Assembly: GCA_046719185.1 (NCBI GenBank)
Contig: JBDNDK010000028.1
Coordinates: 1 to 18,725, forward strand
Length of the DNA: 18,725 bases
Source: JBDNDK01 sp046719185
GTDB lineage: Bacteria > Armatimonadota > UBA5829
Direction: 5' to 3'
Positions 14,763 to 18,725 of this stretch are shown in pieces. The number at the start of each line of letters is the position of its first letter. The first letter of the stretch is position 1. Under the pieces are notes generated by a model. The model did no database searches, was not told the origin of the DNA, and saw only the letters and a list, made by a program, of their open reading frames with translations. Position numbers and translations under genes: made by a program.

Positions 14763-15770
14763 ATGAAACTTGATGTTATAGAAAAAGTAAATCTTACACT
14801 GCTACCAACTCCACTTGATAATGCTCCAAATTTAGCCAGTCATATCGGACTTAAAAAACTTCTTATAAAAAGAGATGACTGTACCAATCTAGGAATGGGT
14901 GGAAACAAAGTAAGAAAGCTTGAGTATATAATGGCAGATGCTCTAAAGAAAAAAGCAACTTGTGTGCTGACTGATGGGGGAGTGCAGTCTAACCATGCAA
15001 GGCTAACTGCAGCTGCATCAAGAAAACTAGGAATTCCCAAATGTTTATTGGTGATTGGTGGAGATGAGTTTGAAAGGTTTGATGGCAATCTGCTGTTAGA
15101 TATAGTATTAGGTGCTGAAATTGTTTTTATGAAAGGTGCAAAAGTATCTGCAATGGAAAAAAGAATGGCTGAAATTGCAGAAGAATTAAAATCAAATGGA
15201 GAAGTGCCATATATAATCCCAATAGGTGGGTCAATGACTCTTGGTGTGCTTGGTTATGTTTCTGCAATGAAAGAGTTATCAGAGCAATTGGGAGATGAAA
15301 AAGATGTGCAGATAGTGGTTGCAGTGGGTTCAACTGGCACCTTTGCAGGCTGTGCATTAGGAATAAGATTATTTATGCCTCAGGCAAAGCTAATTGGTAT
15401 ATCAGTTGCCAGAAAATCAAAGCCACTACTTGCATCTGCTGCAAAATTAGCAAATGAGACTGCAATGCTCATAGAATCAAATGAAACTTTCACTCCAGAT
15501 GAGCTTTATATCAATGATGAATACTATGGCAGTTTTTATGGAGTGCCAAGTGAGGCAGGAAACAATGCTATAATGCTCTCAGCTCAAACAGAAGGACTAA
15601 TATTAGACCCAGTTTACACAGGCAAGGCTATGAGTGGGCTAATAGCCTTGGCAGAAAGAAATCAGCTGGAAAAAGACAAAACAACTATCTTCATCCACAC
15701 TGGTGGAGCACCAGGACTAATGGCATTTGAGCATGTATTCAGAGATAAAGCAATTATAAAATATGAATAA
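14763..15770 (+). CDS. PLP-dependent D-cysteine desulfhydrase / ACC deaminase family enzyme
   Basis: This 335-residue fold-type II PLP enzyme would either release sulfide and ammonia from D-cysteine to give pyruvate, or deaminate 1-aminocyclopropane-1-carboxylate. Landmarks are LLIKRDDCTNLGMGGNKVRKLE with the PLP lysine K49, QSNHAR (75-80), the PLP phosphate loop GSTGTFAG (189-196), LDPVYTGKAM (281-290) and HTGGAPGL (312-319). The length fits both activities. I favour the D-cysteine desulfhydrase side because it is the commoner role in ordinary bacteria, but the sequence does not prove it. ATG 14763 follows AAGGTG (14751-14756) by 6 nt; an in-frame GTG at 14754 lies inside that site. It is divergent from the radical SAM gene and convergent with purO, 2 nt away. 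Confidence 0.9.
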   Translation: MKLDVIEKVNLTLLPTPLDNAPNLASHIGLKKLLIKRDDCTNLGMGGNKVRKLEYIMADALKKKATCVLTDGGVQSNHARLTAAASRKLGIPKCLLVIGGDEFERFDGNLLLDIVLGAEIVFMKGAKVSAMEKRMAEIAEELKSNGEVPYIIPIGGSMTLGVLGYVSAMKELSEQLGDEKDVQIVVAVGSTGTFAGCALGIRLFMPQAKLIGISVARKSKPLLASAAKLANETAMLIESNETFTPDELYINDEYYGSFYGVPSEAGNNAIMLSAQTEGLILDPVYTGKAMSGLIALAERNQLEKDKTTIFIHTGGAPGLMAFEHVFRDKAIIKYE

Positions 15771-15772
15771 TG

Positions 15773-16378
15773 CTATTTTTGATGTGGGTTATACACAGCA
15801 AAATCATCCATCCATGATGCTGAGCAGACAGGAAGCTCTAAATCTGCAAATATACCTTCTTCAAAAATATGCTTAGCAGCAGATTGTGCGTCAACAGCAA
15901 TAAAAGGATGGTTGTTGCCTTCAATTTTATCAATTTCATAGGTGCATACAAATTGGCAGGTGTTTGGTTCAAGGGCAAAACTTGTTACTTCCACAGCATC
16001 AATTCTCACTGTTCCTAGATATCCAAGTGATTCTGTGAGCACGCCGGCAATTCTTGGAGTGTTAAAATCATCTTTCTCATAACCCATTGTGCTAAGCACA
16101 TCTTGCAGAGCTATATCTGGGCTTGCACCAGCTTCTAATGCTTCAAAAATAGGATCGGTATGAGAGCCATTTGATACTACAATACCATTTTTAGACACTC
16201 TGAGGCAGTTGTAGGCTATATATGGATTTTTCTTGATATCTTCAGGGTCAAGAGGCTGAATTGCAACTCCAACATCAGTTATTTTAGCAATTCTATTAGG
16301 AAATGACCTTGATGACACTCTATATGCAGCAAATGGCTTTCTACCCATACCAACTGCAACTATTCTTCCAACATACAT
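15773..16378 (-). CDS. purO: IMP cyclohydrolase, PurO family
   Basis: PurO closes the ring of FAICAR to IMP, the last step of de novo purine synthesis. It was first described in archaea and is unrelated to the cyclohydrolase part of PurH. The N-terminus MYVGRIVAVGMGRKPFAAYRVSSRSFPNR (1-29) is the family signature (PF07826). SNGSHTDPIFEALE and the VRIDAVEVTSF segment are also typical. The 201 residues match archaeal PurO in size. ATG at 16376-16378 has GGAGGG (16387-16392) 8 nt upstream; a TTG at 16408 would precede this site and is rejected. No other purine genes adjoin it. Tandem promoters lie upstream. Some bacterial PF07826 members are uncharacterised, so the reaction is inferred from family. 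Confidence 0.88.
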   Translation of the reverse strand: MYVGRIVAVGMGRKPFAAYRVSSRSFPNRIAKITDVGVAIQPLDPEDIKKNPYIAYNCLRVSKNGIVVSNGSHTDPIFEALEAGASPDIALQDVLSTMGYEKDDFNTPRIAGVLTESLGYLGTVRIDAVEVTSFALEPNTCQFVCTYEIDKIEGNNHPFIAVDAQSAAKHIFEEGIFADLELPVCSASWMDDFAVYNPHQK

Positions 16379-16409
16379 ATCCACAACCCTCCAAAAGCCA
16401 ATTTTCAAT

Positions 16410-16464
16410 ATTATAGCATGCTTGTTTTTGAATAGTATAGCAGAATCACAAAAAACGATGTCAA
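16410..16464 (-). promoter_or_regulatory. Tandem promoters of purO
   Basis: On the minus strand a proximal extended -10, TGC-TATAAT (16410-16418), predicts a start near 16403. A second, TGC-TATACT (16434-16442), has TTGACA (16459-16464) at a 19-bp spacing. Either gives a short leader carrying the GGAGGG site. Confidence 0.55.
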
Positions 16465-16497
16465 TCAGTTTGCGGTGTTTGGCACGATGTGCGTTTT

Positions 16498-16523
16498 GTC
16501 ACTCTGAACATAGTGAAGAGTCT
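16498..16523 (+). repeat. Palindromic repeat, unit A
   Basis: It reads GTCACTCTGAAC...GAAGAGTCT with ACTCT/AGAGT as inverted ends. It resembles the arms of the repeat at 2401-2478. Confidence 0.7.
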
Positions 16524-16550
16524 AATTCCTACATCATCCTGATAACCGAC

Positions 16551-16576
16551 GTCATTCCGAACTTGTTTCGGAATCT
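16551..16576 (+). repeat. Palindromic repeat, unit B
   Basis: GTC then ATTCCGAA and its complement TTCGGAAT around a short centre, then CT. It is related in plan to units A, D and E. Confidence 0.75.
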
Positions 16577-16584
16577 ACACAATA

Positions 16585-16626
16585 ATTCCCCCTTTGAAGG
16601 GGGCAAGCCGAAGGCTGGGGGATGTG
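16585..16626 (+). repeat. Two-hairpin repeat, unit C copy 1
   Basis: A 42-nt unit: ATT, a CCCCC-TTTGAA-GGGGG hairpin (16588-16603), an AGCC-GAA-GGCT hairpin (about 16606-16616), then GGGGGATGTG. The last G-run can compete with the first for the C-run. Confidence 0.75.
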
Positions 16627-16632
16627 AAGATC

Positions 16633-16674
16633 ATTCTCCCTTTGAAGGGAGTGGCACTTGTGCCGAGGGATGTG
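16633..16674 (+). repeat. Two-hairpin repeat, unit C copy 2
   Basis: Same 42-nt length and plan as copy 1: CTCCC-TTTGAA-GGGAG, then GGCAC-TTGTGCC, then GAGGGATGTG. Changes on both sides of the first stem compensate, and the second stem is kept with different bases, so the folded form appears to be conserved. Confidence 0.75.
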
Positions 16675-16684
16675 TGATACCTAC

Positions 16685-16710
16685 GTCATGCTGAGCTTGA
16701 CTCAGCATCT
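16685..16710 (+). repeat. Palindromic repeat, unit D
   Basis: GTC, ATGCTGAG and its complement CTCAGCAT around CTTGA, then CT. It has the same GTCAT...CATCT frame as unit B but a different stem. Confidence 0.7.
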
Positions 16711-16724
16711 CATATAATTAATAT

Positions 16725-16751
16725 AGATTCCAAATCAAGTTTGGAATGATG
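16725..16751 (-). repeat. Palindromic repeat, unit E (inverted copy of the B type)
   Basis: Its reverse complement begins ATCATTCCAAAC and ends GGAATCT, matching unit B in plan. A further partial unit, GGTGCTCAGAATGATG, follows at 16755-16771. Confidence 0.7.
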
Positions 16752-16774
16752 TGCTGGTGCTCAGAATGATGTTT

Positions 16775-17785
16775 TCACAAACTCTGCTTCTTTAATTGCC
16801 CGCAGGCAGCGGATATTTTTTCACCCTTTTCAAACCTTTGGGAAACTTCAATTCCTGAGTCTTCTAATACTTTTCTAAATGCCTGCACTGCTGTTTTGTG
16901 AGGTTTTCTGTATTCTTTGCCCGTCACAGCATTGTATGGTATTAAATTGATATGACACATAGTGCCTTTCACAAGCTTTGCTAATTTGCCTGCATTTTCC
17001 TCTGAGTCATTGATTCCTTCAAGCAGCATATATTCATATGTAATCCTTCTACCTGTCTTATCTGCATATACTTTGCACGCATCTATGATTGACTCTAGAG
17101 GGTTGTTTTTGGCAAGTGGAATAAGTTTATTTCTGAGAACATCATCAGAGGCATGTAATGACACAGCAAGTGTTATCTGCAGATTCTCTTTTGCTAATTT
17201 TAATATGCCAGATGTGATGCCTACTGTTGATAGTGTTATCTTTCTTGCAGATATGCCTATTTCATTTGTGATTATATTTATTGCCTTCAGTGTATTGTCA
17301 TAATTAAGCATAGGTTCACCCATACCCATTATCACGACATTGCTTATTCTTGATGAGCAATCAGCCTGCAACGTAAGTATTTGATCTACCATCTCAGATG
17401 TTGTTAGATTTCTTGTGAATCCACAATCACCAGTAGCACAGAATTTACACCCAACAGCACATCCTATTTGAGTGGAAATACATATACTTGTTCTATCCTG
17501 ATATGGCAACAGTACACATTCAATTGTCTGGTTATCTGATAATTGAAGCAGATATTTTGTAGTGCCGTCTTTTGATATCTTTTTATCTGCTATCTTGCTT
17601 TTATCAAGTGGAAGTTTTTCATTGAGTTTTGCTATTAAATCTTTTGGTAGATTTTTGCAATCCTCATAACTTGCAGCTGATTTTTTATAAAGCCAGTCTG
17701 CAAGCTGTTTGCCTCTATATGAAGGATAACCGAGCTCCACACATAATTCTGAGAGCTCGGTTGTAGTCATTTCTAATGGATTCAT
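16775..17785 (-). CDS. rlmN: Dual-specificity 23S rRNA/tRNA adenine C2-methyltransferase RlmN
   Basis: RlmN methylates C2 of A2503 in 23S rRNA and, in some bacteria, A37 of certain tRNAs, through a radical SAM mechanism. The 336 residues show the cluster motif C109-x3-C113-x2-C116 (GCAVGCKFCATG), the glycine-rich MGMGEP (153-158), and the C-terminal methyl-carrier cysteine C328 in CGQL. E89 in IECVLLP corresponds to the conserved catalytic glutamate. ATG is at 17783-17785; no Shine-Dalgarno is visible, and a perfect palindrome overlaps the start (17784-17803). It follows the GspE-like gene by 18 nt on the same strand, so both may share a transcript. Downstream is the repeat mosaic. Confidence 0.96.
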   Translation of the reverse strand: MNPLEMTTTELSELCVELGYPSYRGKQLADWLYKKSAASYEDCKNLPKDLIAKLNEKLPLDKSKIADKKISKDGTTKYLLQLSDNQTIECVLLPYQDRTSICISTQIGCAVGCKFCATGDCGFTRNLTTSEMVDQILTLQADCSSRISNVVIMGMGEPMLNYDNTLKAINIITNEIGISARKITLSTVGITSGILKLAKENLQITLAVSLHASDDVLRNKLIPLAKNNPLESIIDACKVYADKTGRRITYEYMLLEGINDSEENAGKLAKLVKGTMCHINLIPYNAVTGKEYRKPHKTAVQAFRKVLEDSGIEVSQRFEKGEKISAACGQLKKQSL

Positions 17786-17803
17786 ATGCTAATTTTAGCA
17801 TAT
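17784..17803 (-). promoter_or_regulatory. Perfect palindrome overlapping the rlmN start codon
   Basis: ATATGCTAA and its exact complement TTAGCATAT flank TT. It fills the gap between the upstream stop and the rlmN ATG and includes two bases of the start codon. It could be an RNA hairpin limiting initiation or a protein-binding operator. Confidence 0.45.
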
Positions 17804-18725
17804 TTATAAATTTTTTGTATCATCAAACAGCACTTTTCTTCTTACTTCATCAATGGTTGTAATTCCAGCAATAAGCTTTTCAACAGCATGATCCATCAAA
17901 GTCTTCATGCCATTTTCTATTGCAATATCTTTTATTTGGTCAGAAGTAGGTCTGCTTAATGTTAGTCTTGCCATTTGATCGGTCATAGGCATCAGTTCTA
18001 TAACAGCTGTTCTGCCAAAATATCCTCTATCCATGCACTGAGAACATCCTTTAGGTTTATAAAAAGGAATTTTTCCTGCAAGGTGTGCAATATTTAGCAT
18101 TTCAAGCTGTTTCATATCAGGCTCATATTCCTGCTTGCATCTATTGCATAAAGTTCTTAATAGTCTCTGAGCAACAACGCCAGTTAGAGATGAACCTATC
18201 AAAAATGGCTCAACTCCCATATCTGTTAGTCTTGTAATAGCACTAGCAGTATCATTGCAGTGAAGTGTGCTGAATATCATATGACCAGTCATAGCAGCCT
18301 GAAAAGCAATTGTGGCTGTCTCCATATCTCTTATTTCACCAACTAGTATTATATCTGGGTCTTGTCTTAGCATTGCTCTCAGTTGGCTTGCAAATGTTAG
18401 ACCTGCTTTAACATTAACAGCAGATTGTGCAATCCCATCTAGTTCATATTCAATAGGATCTTCACAAGTCATTATATTAGTTTCAACACTCTTTATATCT
18501 TCTATTGCGGAATACAATGTAGTTGACTTTCCACTGCCAGTTGGTCCTGTTACAAGCACTATTCCATGAGGCTTATTTATCATTTCTCTAAAAAGTGTAA
18601 TTTGTTCTTCATCAAAACCAATTCTATCAAGAGAAAAACTTTGTCCATGTTTATCAAGAAGTCTTATAACAATTCTCTCTCCATGCTGAACAGGCAGAGA
18701 TGATATTCTCATATCAATACTTTTA
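17804..18725 (-). CDS. GspE/PilB-type secretion or pilus assembly ATPase (N-terminus outside window)
   Basis: This is the C-terminal ATPase part of a type II secretion or type IV pilus motor, which sits as a hexamer on the cytoplasmic face of the inner membrane. The frame is open through the right edge, so the N-terminal domain is missing only because of the window. Counting from Met at 18712, it shows Walker A GPTGSGKS (56-63), the Asp box CEDPIEYELDG (83-93), Walker B LRQDPDIILVGEIRD (115-129), the His box STLHCNDTASA (148-158), and the tetracysteine zinc motif C189, C192, C223, C226. The zinc motif is typical of GspE and PilB and absent from PilT. No other pilus genes are visible, so secretion versus pilus cannot be separated. 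It is immediately upstream of rlmN. Confidence 0.93.
   Translation of the reverse strand, partial: KSIDMRISSLPVQHGERIVIRLLDKHGQSFSLDRIGFDEEQITLFREMINKPHGIVLVTGPTGSGKSTTLYSAIEDIKSVETNIMTCEDPIEYELDGIAQSAVNVKAGLTFASQLRAMLRQDPDIILVGEIRDMETATIAFQAAMTGHMIFSTLHCNDTASAITRLTDMGVEPFLIGSSLTGVVAQRLLRTLCNRCKQEYEPDMKQLEMLNIAHLAGKIPFYKPKGCSQCMDRGYFGRTAVIELMPMTDQMARLTLSRPTSDQIKDIAIENGMKTLMDHAVEKLIAGITTIDEVRRKVLFDDTKNL

Noticed and set aside
15771..15772. Terminator between the PLP enzyme gene and purO
   Set aside because: The convergent genes are separated by 2 nt and I saw no hairpin with a T-run at either end.
16422..16694. 90-codon plus-strand frame upstream of rlmN
   Set aside because: It is a translation of the palindromic repeat units and overlaps the purO promoter; such frames are well-known artefacts of dispersed repeats.
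1..18725. CRISPR array, prophage, transposon or att site
   Set aside because: No regularly spaced identical repeats, transposase, integrase or phage genes were found; the tRNA genes show no flanking duplicated 3' ends.

Overview
The window looks like chromosomal housekeeping DNA from an AT-rich bacterium (roughly one-third GC by eye). Genes are tightly packed on both strands, mostly with Shine-Dalgarno sequences and sigma70-like promoters. I do not assign a phylum. The single-chain glycyl-tRNA synthetase, the archaeal-type IMP cyclohydrolase (PurO family), a GH130 glycoside phosphorylase and mosaic palindromic repeats point to an uncultured or poorly sampled lineage rather than a familiar proteobacterium.

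Layout. 1-3840 is a left-pointing block: a rhomboid protease (cut by the window edge), a 111-residue zinc-ribbon protein of unknown function with its own promoter and terminator, a dGTPase-like HD phosphohydrolase, a palindromic repeat and glycyl-tRNA synthetase. 3840-4262 is a gene-free AT-rich region with the glyS promoter and a 36-bp-period direct repeat carrying TATAAT boxes. 4263-5225 is a GH130 phosphorylase with a terminator. 5300-5800 has two tandem strong promoters, tRNA-Lys, tRNA-Leu and tRNA-Gly, and a long composite terminator. 5848-11588 is a proteostasis cluster (trigger factor, ClpP, ClpX, Lon), followed by a terminator hairpin and tRNA-Pro. 11914-12210 is a lone MntA-like nucleotidyltransferase without the usual HEPN partner. 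12220-14711 is a left-pointing, probably coupled pair: a TIGR03960-type radical SAM protein and a PgeF/YfiH laccase-domain protein. 14763-16378 holds convergent genes for a D-cysteine desulfhydrase/ACC deaminase-family PLP enzyme and PurO. 16498-16771 is a mosaic of short palindromic repeats. 16775-18725 has RlmN and a GspE/PilB ATPase cut by the right edge.

How the genes fit together. Trigger factor acts on nascent chains. ClpX unfolds substrates for ClpP, and Lon degrades damaged proteins, so 5848-11588 is a folding and degradation module. The three tRNAs upstream share a promoter region with it, though a terminator structure lies between. The remaining genes serve translation (GlyRS, RlmN), nucleotide metabolism (dGTPase, PurO), cell-envelope quality control (PgeF) and amino-acid metabolism. 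No CRISPR array, phage, transposase or obvious defence island is present. The least explained items are the repeat mosaic, the 111-residue zinc-ribbon protein, the orphan nucleotidyltransferase and several leader or start-codon structures.
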